This document shows positions 22,328 through 31,289 of a DNA stretch of 64,000 nt, in pieces. Numbering within the stretch: position 1 is the stretch's first letter; each line of letters opens with the position of its first letter. The notes below the pieces were generated by a model. That model ran no database searches, was not told the origin of the DNA, and saw only the letters and a list, made by a program, of their open reading frames with translations. The position numbers and the translations under genes are program-made. Source of the stretch: Gammaproteobacteria bacterium (GTDB lineage: Bacteria > Pseudomonadota > Gammaproteobacteria > Pseudomonadales > Pseudohongiellaceae); the NCBI GenBank assembly GCA_030654835.1, contig JAURWS010000037.1, positions 1-64,000 of the forward strand, written 5' to 3'.

Positions 22328-25180
22328 ATGATTCGCCTATACACCCTTGTTATCAGCGCCTTTTTGCTGGTCGGTTGTTCGGACAATTCTCCCGGAACAC
22401 CTGCTTCCGTCGGCTATGAGCAGGTCGAGACGGTCACCGGCAGTGCGGATGACATCGTCATTCCATACAAGAAGTTCGTGTATGACAATGGCCTGACCGT
22501 GTTGCTGCATGAGGACGGCTCCGATCCTCTTGTGCACGTCAACATTACCTATCACGTGGGTTCGGCTCGCGAGGAAGCGCAGCGTTCCGGTTTTGCGCAT
22601 TTCTTCGAACACATGATGTTTCAGGGGTCGGCGCACGTCGGCGATGACGAACACTTCCAGATCGTCACCGAGGCGGGTGGTTCGTTGAACGGTTCTACCA
22701 GTACTGACCGCACCAATTACTTTCAGACTGTGCCGAGCAATCAGCTGGAGACTATCCTCTGGCTGGAGGCGGACCGCATGGGTTTCCTGCTGGAGGCGGT
22801 GACGCAGGAGAAATTCGAAATCCAACGTTCCACTGTCAAGAACGAGCGCGGGCAGAACGTCGAGAACCAGCCCTATGGACGCGTCTATGAAGAACTGATT
22901 GCCGCCATGTATCCTTCCGGGCATCCGTACTCCTGGCCGGTGATCGGCTATCCGGAAGATCTCGATGCGGCCACCGTGGATGACCTGCGGCACTTCTTTC
23001 TGCGCTGGTACGGGCCGAACAACGCGACGCTGATCGTTGCCGGTAATCTGGAGGAGGAAAGCACCCTTGCCCTCATCGGCAAATATTTCGGCGCCATTCC
23101 GGGGGGGCCGGCAGTCGAGCGAGCGCAGGCCGTATCGGTCGCTCTCGATCAGGATCGTTATGTCTCCTATGTCGACCAGAACATTCGCTTTCCGCTGCTC
23201 ATCCTCGCGTACCCATCGGTGCCCTATTCGCACCCGGATCGCGTCCCGCTGGCGGCGCTGGCCGACATCATTGGCGGGGGCCGAAAGTCGCTGTTCTATC
23301 AACAGTTCGTGCTCAGCAATCGCGCCATTGATGCCAGTGCCTCGAACAGCGCTCAGGAACTGAGTGGCATGTTCAGTCTTGAGGTGCAAGCCTTCCCCGG
23401 CGCCGATCTGGCGCGGTTCGAGACCGACATTCGCACCATCCTCGCAGAGTTCAATGCGGCATCCATTTCCGATGAAGATATGGAGACCTTCAAGGGCCAG
23501 ACCGAGGCAGCGCTGATCAACGGCCTGGAAAGTGTGCAGGGCAAGGCGTCGCGTCTCGCTCTCTATGATTACCTGCTGGACAATCCAGATTATCTGCCGC
23601 AGGAGATCGCAGCACTGCGTGCACTGACCAGAGAAGATGTGTTGCGTGTCTTCAATCAATACATTGCGGGCAAGCCCGCCGTACTGCTCAGCGTGTTGAC
23701 TCGCGATGCCCCCGATGCACAGACGCAGCCGGACAACTTCACGCCGACCCCGGCGCTGCGCGTGACCGATTCCTCGCTGGATAGTCTTGAACCGCGCCCG
23801 GTTGTCGATACCTTCGATCGTGCTGCGCGTCCTGGTGCTGGCCAGGCACCGCTGGTGCCAGTGCCGCCGTTCTGGCGCGAGCAACTCGCCAACGGTGCGC
23901 AGATCATCGGTACCGTCAGCAACGAGATCCCCACAATCACTCTGCGGCTGAGTTTTACGGGAGGGCACCTGCTCAATACGCCGGAAAACTACGGACTGGC
24001 ACGTCTGACCGCAGCCATGTTGAACGAAGGCACTGAGCTGCTCAGTGCGGAACAGTTTGAAGTTGAGCTGCAGAAGCTGGGCAGTCGCATCAGTGTCAGT
24101 GCGGGACGAGAGCGCATGACCGTGACGGTGAACAGTCTCAGCCGCAACATTGATGCGACCCTGGCCTTGCTGGAGCAGCGCCTGCTGGCGCCGTCCTTTA
24201 CGCAGGAAAACCTCGATCGTCTGCGCCGTCAGCAGATCGAGTCGCTGCAGGCCTCCCGAGAGCAACCGAATGCCATCGCCAGTGAAGTCTTTGCGAAACT
24301 GCTGTATGGAGAAGAGCATAGCTTCTCTGTGCCGGTAGATGGGCGCATCGAGGCGCTGGAGGAGATCACGCTGGCCGACATCGAGGCCTTCACACGCAGC
24401 AGCATGGCGACCGAGGCGTTGCAGATCGTCATCGTGGGCGACGTCGAGCAGACACAGATCATGCCCGGCCTGGCCTTCCTCGATGGTTTGCAGCATGAAG
24501 CGGTGGCGTTGCGCGAACAGCCGACGCTGCCGACGATCAGTGACAACACACTGTATCTGGTCGACAAACCCGGTGCAGCACAGTCCGAGATTCGCATCGG
24601 TTACGTGACCGATATGCCCTACGACGCCACGGGCGAGTACTTCAAGAGTTCGTTGATGAACTACGTGCTGGGCGGGGCATTCAGCAGCCGTATCAATCTC
24701 AATCTGCGTGAGGACAAGGGCTACACCTACGGGGCCAGGAGTGCCTTTTCCAGCACCCACTATGCGGGGCCGTTCAGTGCTTCCGCGAGTGTACGCATGG
24801 ACAGCAGTGCCGATTCCGTGCGGCAGTTCATCAATGAGATCCGCAGCTTTCGGGACGCTGGCATCGCTGCCGAGGAGCTCACCTTTATGCGCGCCGCCGT
24901 CGGTCAGAATGATGCACTCAATTACGAGACGCCGGGTCAGAAGGCGGTCTTCCTCGGGGATATCATCGACTATGGTCTGGACGCGGATTTCGTAGCCCGG
25001 CAGAGTGAAATCATCAACACCATCTCACAGGAGGAGATCAATGCGCTGGCGCGTGAAAACCTGCCGCTGGAGCGCATGTTGATTCTGGTGGTCGGTGACA
25101 AGGCCGTGATCGGCGAGTCGCTGGCCGAGCTGGGCTATCCGATCGTCGAGCTGGACACCACCGGTGCCGTGGTCAACTGA
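22328..25180 (+). CDS. M16 zinc metallopeptidase (pitrilysin-like), lipoprotein
   Basis: A 950-residue peptidase with two tandem M16 units. The N-terminus MIRLYTLVISAFLLVGC ends in a lipobox (LVGC), so the mature protein should be a periplasmic lipoprotein anchored at Cys17. The active N-terminal unit carries the inverted zinc motif HFFEH at about residues 91-95 and the downstream Glu in TVKNERGQN; the second unit (from about residue 510) lacks HxxEH but has the family LREDKGYTYGARS segment. The length and one-chain arrangement fit the bacterial long M16 peptidases that clear peptides from the envelope. A GAGGAA site precedes the ATG. cmoM begins directly after the stop. Confidence 0.92.
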   Translation: MIRLYTLVISAFLLVGCSDNSPGTPASVGYEQVETVTGSADDIVIPYKKFVYDNGLTVLLHEDGSDPLVHVNITYHVGSAREEAQRSGFAHFFEHMMFQGSAHVGDDEHFQIVTEAGGSLNGSTSTDRTNYFQTVPSNQLETILWLEADRMGFLLEAVTQEKFEIQRSTVKNERGQNVENQPYGRVYEELIAAMYPSGHPYSWPVIGYPEDLDAATVDDLRHFFLRWYGPNNATLIVAGNLEEESTLALIGKYFGAIPGGPAVERAQAVSVALDQDRYVSYVDQNIRFPLLILAYPSVPYSHPDRVPLAALADIIGGGRKSLFYQQFVLSNRAIDASASNSAQELSGMFSLEVQAFPGADLARFETDIRTILAEFNAASISDEDMETFKGQTEAALINGLESVQGKASRLALYDYLLDNPDYLPQEIAALRALTREDVLRVFNQYIAGKPAVLLSVLTRDAPDAQTQPDNFTPTPALRVTDSSLDSLEPRPVVDTFDRAARPGAGQAPLVPVPPFWREQLANGAQIIGTVSNEIPTITLRLSFTGGHLLNTPENYGLARLTAAMLNEGTELLSAEQFEVELQKLGSRISVSAGRERMTVTVNSLSRNIDATLALLEQRLLAPSFTQENLDRLRRQQIESLQASREQPNAIASEVFAKLLYGEEHSFSVPVDGRIEALEEITLADIEAFTRSSMATEALQIVIVGDVEQTQIMPGLAFLDGLQHEAVALREQPTLPTISDNTLYLVDKPGAAQSEIRIGYVTDMPYDATGEYFKSSLMNYVLGGAFSSRINLNLREDKGYTYGARSAFSSTHYAGPFSASASVRMDSSADSVRQFINEIRSFRDAGIAAEELTFMRAAVGQNDALNYETPGQKAVFLGDIIDYGLDADFVARQSEIINTISQEEINALARENLPLERMLILVVGDKAVIGESLAELGYPIVELDTTGAVVN

Positions 25181-26014
25181 ATGACTGTTCCGTCACGCCA
25201 GCGTACACCGGTCTGCCTCGACAGTGATCGCAATTTCGATGACCTGGCGCCTCGCTTTGCCCGCAATGTGTATGGCGGCTTGAAGGGTGAGTTGCGCCTC
25301 GCGGTTCTGCGTCACGATTTTTCCGAGTTTCTTCCCGCCTGTCTGCAGCCTTGTGATGGCCATCATGCACAGCTGCGGATACTGGATGCAGGCGGAGGGC
25401 AGGGGCAGTTCGGGCTGCAGCTGGCGGTCTGCGGACATGCGCTGACCCTGTGTGACATCTCTGCCGAGATGTTGAAGCTGGCGCAGGAGCAGGCGACGAC
25501 TCAGGGGCTCTCCTCTGTGGAGTTTGTGCACGGTTCCGTGCAGAGCATGACGCAGGACGTGCTGCGTGGCAGTCGAGCGCCTTTCGATCTCGTGTTGTGT
25601 CATTCGGTGCTGGAGTGGGTCGCCGATCAGCACGGCCTGGTGCGGGCACTGCTGCCATTGGTCAGGCCCGGCGGGTATCTGTCCCTGACGTTCTATAACC
25701 GGCATGGCCTGGTGATGAAGAATCTGCTGCGTGGGAAGCGCTCACCCATTCTAGACAATCGTTTCGTGCCCAGTGCCGGCAGTCTGACGCCGACCCGACC
25801 GCTGGATCCGCTACAGGTGTTGGCGTGGCTGGCCGAGGATCACTGGGAAATTCTCTGCCACAGTGGCATTCGCGTGTTTCACGATCTGCTGCTGACACCC
25901 GAAGGGCGTGCGATGCCGGAGTACGAGCTGATTGCGCTGGAGCTGGAGCTTTCCCGTCAGGAACCCTATCGTTCGTTGGGACGTTATCAGCATGTTCTGG
26001 CCCGGCGGCTTTGA
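25181..26014 (+). CDS. cmoM: tRNA uridine 5-oxyacetic acid methyltransferase
   Basis: SAM-dependent methyltransferase that, in E. coli (CmoM, formerly SmtA), methylates cmo5U34 of certain tRNAs. The family signature is strong: DRNFDDLAPRFARNVYGGLKGELR at the N-terminus, the SAM loop ILDAGGGQGQFGLQLA near residues 67-82, HSVLEWVADQ, RPGGYLSLTFYN and the C-terminal EPYRSLGRYQHVLAR. The protein has 277 residues, 15-20 more than E. coli CmoM, with a short N-terminal extension. It starts one base after the M16 stop, so it depends on that transcript unless a promoter lies inside the peptidase gene. The partner cmoA/cmoB genes are not in the window. Confidence 0.9.
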   Translation: MTVPSRQRTPVCLDSDRNFDDLAPRFARNVYGGLKGELRLAVLRHDFSEFLPACLQPCDGHHAQLRILDAGGGQGQFGLQLAVCGHALTLCDISAEMLKLAQEQATTQGLSSVEFVHGSVQSMTQDVLRGSRAPFDLVLCHSVLEWVADQHGLVRALLPLVRPGGYLSLTFYNRHGLVMKNLLRGKRSPILDNRFVPSAGSLTPTRPLDPLQVLAWLAEDHWEILCHSGIRVFHDLLLTPEGRAMPEYELIALELELSRQEPYRSLGRYQHVLARRL

Positions 26015-26085
26015 GCAGATAGCTAAAGAGAGTAGAATCCGCGCCTCGTCTCACCTGTTGCATGCCAAATTGTCCCGTGGATCTC

Positions 26086-27273
26086 ATGAAAACACTGCAT
26101 TTGAATAAAGGTCGCGAATCCTCCCTGCTGCGTCGACATCCCTGGGTGTTTTCCGGTGCCATCGAGCGTGTATCTGGCAATCCCGGTTCCGGTGAGACCG
26201 TGCGGGTGGTGGATGCCGGTGGCAAGCTGCTGGGTCTGGCGGCGTATTCGCCGAGCTCGCAGATTCGTGCGCGCATGTGGACATTTGGAACAGAGCAGGC
26301 AATCGATTCCGGATTTTTTCATGACCGTCTGCAGATGGCAGTGGCCAGACGGCAGTCAATGCTCAACGATCCTCAGCGCAGCGGTTGTCGACTTGTGTAC
26401 GGTGAATCGGATGACCTGCCGGGTCTGATCGTAGATCGCTATGGCGACTTTCTTGTCTGCCAGTTCCTGTTTGCAGGAGTCGAGCAGTGGAAGGCCGAGA
26501 TCGTCGAGCATCTGCGTGAACTCGTGCCCTGCAGGGGAATCTATGAGCGCTCCGAGGCCGCTGTGCGCGCGCGCGAAGGCCTCGAACCGGCACAAGGCCT
26601 GCTGTGGGGTGAGCTGCCACCGGATCTGGTTGAAATCAACGAACAGGGAAGGTTGTATGTGTTGAGCATCGCGCATGGCCACAAGACCGGGTTCTATCTG
26701 GATCAGTACGATAACCGTGAGCGCGTGCGCCAGTTGTCCCAAGGGCGCAGCGTCCTCAACTGTTTCTGCTACACCGGTGGTTTCGGTATCGCTGCGCTGC
26801 AGGGCGGAGCCAGTCATGTGGTGAACATCGATTCTTCCGGCCCCTCGCTGGAGCTGGCGCAGGAAAATTTCCGGCGCAATGGTTTCACATCTTCGCAATT
26901 CACGCTGACCAATGCCAACGTCTTCGAGATTCTGCGCGAATTCAAACAGGCGCAGCGCCACTTCGATCTGATTGTCCTCGATCCACCCAAATTTGCGGAA
27001 ACCAAGGCGCAATTCAAACGTGCCGCGCGCGCCTACAAGGATGTCGCGTTGCAGGCAGCTGCGCTGCTCAATCCGGGAGGGTTGCTGGTGACCTTCTCGT
27101 GTTCTGGTGCCATCGATCTTCCGCTGTTTCAGAAAATTACGGCGGACGCGGTGCTCGATGCCGGGCGGCAGGGGCAGATTCAGTATTATCTGCACCAGGC
27201 TGCGGATCATCCCGTGGGGCTGCCATTCCCGGAGAGTCTCTATCTGAAAGGTCTGGTGTGCAGGCTGGATTGA
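26086..27273 (+). CDS. rlmI: 23S rRNA m5C1962 methyltransferase
   Basis: Methylates C1962 of 23S rRNA in E. coli. An N-terminal PUA domain (HLNKGRESSLLRRHPWVFSGAIE, residues 5-27) is followed by the EEHEEP-like middle domain and a Rossmann methyltransferase: GHKTGFYLDQ, LNCFCYTGGFG (SAM loop), LIVLDPPKFAE and LLVTFSCSGAI with the catalytic Cys expected in SCSG. The start at 26086 aligns the N-terminus with E. coli RlmI; an ATG at 26062 adds eight residues. Neither has a strong ribosome site. The product has 395 residues. It follows cmoM by 71 bases, grouping two RNA methyltransferases. Confidence 0.92.
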   Translation: MKTLHLNKGRESSLLRRHPWVFSGAIERVSGNPGSGETVRVVDAGGKLLGLAAYSPSSQIRARMWTFGTEQAIDSGFFHDRLQMAVARRQSMLNDPQRSGCRLVYGESDDLPGLIVDRYGDFLVCQFLFAGVEQWKAEIVEHLRELVPCRGIYERSEAAVRAREGLEPAQGLLWGELPPDLVEINEQGRLYVLSIAHGHKTGFYLDQYDNRERVRQLSQGRSVLNCFCYTGGFGIAALQGGASHVVNIDSSGPSLELAQENFRRNGFTSSQFTLTNANVFEILREFKQAQRHFDLIVLDPPKFAETKAQFKRAARAYKDVALQAAALLNPGGLLVTFSCSGAIDLPLFQKITADAVLDAGRQGQIQYYLHQAADHPVGLPFPESLYLKGLVCRLD

Positions 27274-27314
27274 ATCCGGGCTATAATCGCGACGCAGCTA
27301 ATATTGGAGACTTG

Positions 27315-28019
27315 ATGAAGATTGCAGCCATTGTGATGGACATTGAAGGTACCACCAGTGGTATCGGTTTTGTGCAGAATGTCCTCTATCCGTATTCTCT
27401 CAAGCACATCGGACCATTCTTGCGCGAACATCGTGAAGAGCGTGATGTGGCGCGTGTACTGGTGCGCCTCAGCGACAGCACCGGCATTCCGCTGCACGAT
27501 CTTGAGGGCATGATCCGGCAGTTGCAGCAGTGGATTCGCGACGACGAGAAGGATCCGGAGCTAAAGACTCTGCAGGGCATGATCTGGGAAAAAGCCTATA
27601 AACAAGGGCTTTTTCAGGCGCACGTCTATCCGGATGTTCCCGAGGTGTTGCAGCATTGGCAGCAGGAAGAACGCAACCTGTATGTGTTTTCCTACGGATC
27701 TGTGAAGGCGCAGCAGCTATTTTTTCGCTACTCCGATCACGGCGATATGCGTCTGCTGTTCTCCGGTTATTTCGACAGCAGCATGGGGCCGCGACACGAT
27801 CTCGACACCTACAGCAGGATCGCGTCCTCCATCGCACTTCCAGCGCAGCGCATTTTGTTCATTTCGGATGACCGCCAGGAATTGGATGCAGCGGCTGCAG
27901 CAGGGATGCGGACAACCTGGGTCATTCGCCCTCAAGACACTTCACTGGACGTCGAGCGAGTACGTCTGAAGACTTCTCATCCCGTCGTGACCAGCTTCGA
28001 GCAGGTTCAGGTCGATTGA
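27315..28019 (+). CDS. mtnC: Enolase-phosphatase E1 (methionine salvage)
   Basis: HAD-family enzyme that enolises and dephosphorylates 2,3-diketo-5-methylthiopentyl-1-phosphate. The nucleophile motif reads VMDIEGTTSGIGFVQNVLYPY near residues 7-27, in which DIEGTT replaces the usual HAD DxDxT, as in all MtnC proteins. Motif II is SYGSVKAQQLFF and motifs III/IV are FISDDRQELDAAAAAGM. GGAGA lies before the ATG at 27315; longer frames into rlmI are rejected because the DIEGTT motif must be near the N-terminus. 234 residues is standard. The usual partners mtnB, mtnD and mtnA are not adjacent. Confidence 0.94.
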   Translation: MKIAAIVMDIEGTTSGIGFVQNVLYPYSLKHIGPFLREHREERDVARVLVRLSDSTGIPLHDLEGMIRQLQQWIRDDEKDPELKTLQGMIWEKAYKQGLFQAHVYPDVPEVLQHWQQEERNLYVFSYGSVKAQQLFFRYSDHGDMRLLFSGYFDSSMGPRHDLDTYSRIASSIALPAQRILFISDDRQELDAAAAAGMRTTWVIRPQDTSLDVERVRLKTSHPVVTSFEQVQVD

Positions 28020-28099
28020 ATTTGTTTCTGGACGCGGCCCATCAGAGGCCATGAAAGATGACGGACGGCAGTGTACCAGGCTGCCGCCCGCCCAGAGCC

Positions 28100-29647
28100 T
28101 CAGCTGCTGAATTGTCTTACCATCTCACGGGTACTACCAATATTCTTGCGCAGCAGCGCGCTGGTCTCGGCGGTCGCATGGGATGCCTTCGCCGTTTCCT
28201 CGGACTGATTCTGAATATTGACGATGTTGCGGTTGATCTCTTCCGAGGTGCAGCTCTGTTGTTCCAGAGCTGCAGCGATTTGCTGAGTCATGTTGTGAAT
28301 CATCGACACTGCGTCACTGATCAGCGAATAGGAACCTCCGGCTTTCTGGTTGAAGCTCACACATTGTTGAGCCTTATCCTGGGCGACGGCCATGCTCTGC
28401 ACAGAGGCCTTGGTGCTGTCCTGAATGCGCGAGACGATATCCTTGATCTCGATGGTGGAATCCTGAGTGCGCTGGGCAAGTGTGCGCACCTCGTCCGCGA
28501 CCACCGCGAAGCCGCGCCCCTGTTCGCCAGCGCGCGCTGCCTCGATGGCGGCGTTCAACGCCAGCAGATTGGTTTGTCCGGCAATCGTGTTGATCACATC
28601 AATGACTGAGCCGATGGCCTTGCTGTCGACCCCCAGTTGTTCGATGGTGCGTGTGACCTCATCGATGTAATCCGCGAGCTGGCTGGTGGCAGTCAGGCTC
28701 TCGTCAATGGATTGGCGACCAGTATCGACACTCTGATCGGCCCGCTCAGCGGCGTCGGAAGTCTGGGTAGTGTTTTCCGAGACACTGAGAATAGCGCAGG
28801 ACATCTCATGTACGGCGGAGGACACTGAACTAATCTCTGCCTGTTGCTCCAGAATTGCCTGATCGGTCTTGATGACTGCGTTATTGGCGCTGTTGGAGAG
28901 TTCGTCGAGAGTACTGGCAGTGTCCTGTACGCGACTCAGGATGGTGTTGATCCTGGCTTCCAGCGATTTCAGCGCCAGTTCCACGGTGCCAATCTCGTCA
29001 TTGCGACCGGTATAGATCAATCGTGCTAGGTCATCATTGTGAATGTCTTTGCAACGTTGCAACACACTGTTCCACTGGTTGCAGAGATACAGGAGCCAGC
29101 CGCTGCCCGCCATGATGCTGATCAGCGCGAGCGCAATGCTGGTGACAGTGCCGAGCCCCGGCACACTGAGAGAAAGTGTGACACCGACGACAGAGAGCAT
29201 ATAAGCGAGTGCCGCCTTGAGCTTCAAGCTCATGCCGCGCACTTTGCGGGTTTCGCTGCCGGGTATCTGAATTTTGCTGTAGAGGGCTTCGGCATTCTCG
29301 ACATGACGCTCCTGCGGGCAGATGCGCACCGATTGAAAGCCGATGATCGCGCCCTTTTCCGACACTGGCGTCACGTAGGCGTCAACCCAGTAGAAATCGC
29401 CGTTCTTGCAGCGGTTCTTGACCATCCCCATCCAGGGTTTGCCCAGTTTGATTGTGGCCCATAGCCCCTTGAACGCCGCCTTGGGCATGTCCGGGTGGCG
29501 GACGATGTTGTGAGGCGCACCGGTTAACTCCTCTGCGGAGTAACCGGAAGTATCGACAAATCCCTTGTTCGCGTAGAGTATCGTACCCCTGGGATCCGTG
29601 GTAGATACGAGTTTTTCACTTGCCGGGAAGAGCTTTCGTGTCGCCAT
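28100..29647 (-). CDS. aer: Aer-like PAS-containing methyl-accepting chemotaxis receptor
   Basis: Membrane energy/redox taxis receptor of 515 residues. The PAS domain (about 10-115) carries the Aer signature [15 protein letters not shown], then [12 protein letters not shown], regions that hold FAD in E. coli Aer. Two adjoining hydrophobic segments (about 142-190) form the membrane hairpin. A HAMP-like stretch and a long coiled coil follow, with the signalling tip near [36 protein letters not shown]. The C-terminus ends QFSS, so there is no CheR/CheB tether pentapeptide. An AGG site lies six bases before the ATG. A sigma-28-type promoter lies upstream. Oxygen or redox sensing is by analogy with Aer. 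Confidence 0.92.
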   Translation of the reverse strand: MATRKLFPASEKLVSTTDPRGTILYANKGFVDTSGYSAEELTGAPHNIVRHPDMPKAAFKGLWATIKLGKPWMGMVKNRCKNGDFYWVDAYVTPVSEKGAIIGFQSVRICPQERHVENAEALYSKIQIPGSETRKVRGMSLKLKAALAYMLSVVGVTLSLSVPGLGTVTSIALALISIMAGSGWLLYLCNQWNSVLQRCKDIHNDDLARLIYTGRNDEIGTVELALKSLEARINTILSRVQDTASTLDELSNSANNAVIKTDQAILEQQAEISSVSSAVHEMSCAILSVSENTTQTSDAAERADQSVDTGRQSIDESLTATSQLADYIDEVTRTIEQLGVDSKAIGSVIDVINTIAGQTNLLALNAAIEAARAGEQGRGFAVVADEVRTLAQRTQDSTIEIKDIVSRIQDSTKASVQSMAVAQDKAQQCVSFNQKAGGSYSLISDAVSMIHNMTQQIAAALEQQSCTSEEINRNIVNIQNQSEETAKASHATAETSALLRKNIGSTREMVRQFSS

Positions 29648-29684
29648 ACTACACCTGTCAGATAAGGAGGCCTGTTAGGATGGT

Positions 29685-29711
29685 TTAACGGCATTGCCAA
29701 AGGGAACTTGA
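29685..29711 (-). promoter_or_regulatory. Sigma-28 (FliA) promoter of the Aer-like receptor
   Basis: On the minus strand TCAAGTTC (29711-29704), an 11-base spacer and GCCGTTAA (29692-29685) match the FliA consensus TAAAGTTT-N11-GCCGATAA at 6 of 8 and 7 of 8 positions with the exact spacing. The ATG of the receptor is 38 bases below the -10 element. This links its expression to the flagellar regulon. Confidence 0.8.
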
Positions 29712-29820
29712 GGTCAATTTGCAGTACTGCTGAAATCCAGCCCTGAAATTGCTGGCTGATCCGGGACTCACCCCGGCGTGGATAGTTTGTTACACTGGTA
29801 CATCGAAACGGCCGACAGTT

Positions 29821-31269
29821 ATGACGATGCAACGTAGAAAATTTCTTTTTGTGCTTACCCTGACAGCGCTGATGATTGTGGGTTTTCTCGCGACCAGCCT
29901 GACCAGTTACTTTGTGGCCCGAGACTCACTCTCCAGGAATATTTCCGAGCAGATGCTGCCGCTGACCAGCGACAACATTTATTCGGAGATTCAGCGCGAT
30001 TTGCTGCGCCCCATCCTGATTTCCTCATTGATGGCAAGTGACACCTTTGTGCAGGACTGGAGCTCCAGCGGTGAGGTGGATGCGGAGCGCATTCGTCTCT
30101 ATCTGCGGGAGATTCAGCAGGAATATGGCACTATCACGGCGTTCTTCGTGTCGGATCGCACCCACAGTTACTACCACCCGGACGGCATCATCAAGACAGT
30201 CGATGCCGACAATCCGGACGATGCCTGGTATTTCCGGGTTCGTGACATGCGCGAACCCTACGAGATCAATGTCGACACCGACACCGCTGACCGGACTCGT
30301 CTCAGCATTTTCATCAACTACCGTGTGCTGGACAGCGATGGCAAGTATCTCGGCGTCACGGGTGTCGGGCTTTCAGTCAGCGCTGTGACACGCTTGATCG
30401 CTTCCTATCAGGAGCGCTATGGCCGACAGATATACTTTGTCGACAGAGAGGGGCGGGTGGCGCTGAATCAGGAGTCGAGCGCGGTGGCGCTACGTTTGCA
30501 GGAGCGGCCGGGAATGGAGGCTATCGCGACGCAGATATTGACCACACCCAGTGCGTCGCTGAGCTATGTGAGGTCCGATGGTCAGACTGTCTACGTCAAC
30601 AGCCGCCTGGTGCCGGAATTCAATTGGTATCTCATGGTGGAAGAGCATGACGGTGCCGCCGAGGAGCGGATAGAGACCACGTTACTGATCAATATCGCCT
30701 TGTCGTTGGCAATCATGGCGCTGGTCTTGCTGATCGCGCACTTCACGCTGAAGTCCTATCAGGGACGTCTGGAGCAGATGGCGACGACGGACAGCCTGAC
30801 CGGTGCTGCGAATCGACACGTCTTCGACACCATCTTCGATCAGGTGTTGCGCAGCGCCCGTCGCCGCAACAAGCAAGTGGCGTTGATCAGCATCGATATC
30901 GATCATTTCAAGGACGTCAATGATACTTTCGGGCATCAGGCGGGGGATCTGGTCATCCGTTTCGTGGCTGACGTGATTCGTACCCACAGTCGTGAGGCGG
31001 ATACACTGTGTCGCTGGGGCGGCGAGGAGTTTTTGTTGCTGCTGGGGGATTGCACCAGTGACGAGGCTGCGGAGCGTGCAGAGGTGATTCGCAAGGCCGT
31101 GAAGAAACAATCGGTGAACTTCGGACGAGAGGACATCCGCGTCACGCTCAGTTGCGGGGTTGCCCAGTATCGAAGCGGAGAAGAATTGTTCACACTTATA
31201 GCGCGTGTCGATTCCGCATTGTACCGGGCCAAGAACGAGGGGAGGGACCGGGTCATCGTTGCAGCCTGA
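29821..31269 (+). CDS. Membrane diguanylate cyclase with periplasmic sensor domain
   Basis: Makes cyclic di-GMP. The 482-residue protein has a membrane segment at about 8-30, a large extracytoplasmic domain (about 31-283, resembling a dCACHE sensor: YGTITAFFVSDRTHSYYHPDG...DDAWYF), a second membrane segment (about 284-305) and a C-terminal GGDEF domain. The active site reads CRWGGEEFLLLL near residue 400, and an RxxD inhibitory site (READ) lies exactly five residues before GGEEF, so product inhibition is expected. The ATG at 29821 is chosen because the membrane anchor follows; a TTG further up adds a non-family leader. The next gene, a response-regulator EAL protein, starts about 20 bases after its stop. 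Confidence 0.92.
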   Translation: MTMQRRKFLFVLTLTALMIVGFLATSLTSYFVARDSLSRNISEQMLPLTSDNIYSEIQRDLLRPILISSLMASDTFVQDWSSSGEVDAERIRLYLREIQQEYGTITAFFVSDRTHSYYHPDGIIKTVDADNPDDAWYFRVRDMREPYEINVDTDTADRTRLSIFINYRVLDSDGKYLGVTGVGLSVSAVTRLIASYQERYGRQIYFVDREGRVALNQESSAVALRLQERPGMEAIATQILTTPSASLSYVRSDGQTVYVNSRLVPEFNWYLMVEEHDGAAEERIETTLLINIALSLAIMALVLLIAHFTLKSYQGRLEQMATTDSLTGAANRHVFDTIFDQVLRSARRRNKQVALISIDIDHFKDVNDTFGHQAGDLVIRFVADVIRTHSREADTLCRWGGEEFLLLLGDCTSDEAAERAEVIRKAVKKQSVNFGREDIRVTLSCGVAQYRSGEELFTLIARVDSALYRAKNEGRDRVIVAA

Positions 31270-31289
31270 AGATTGCTACGGAGAGAGTG

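Noticed and set aside
22337-24760. An 807-codon open frame on the minus strand across the M16 peptidase gene
   Set aside because: It is antisense to a gene with intact lipobox and HxxEH motif, has no recognisable domain, and long antisense frames are common at this GC content.
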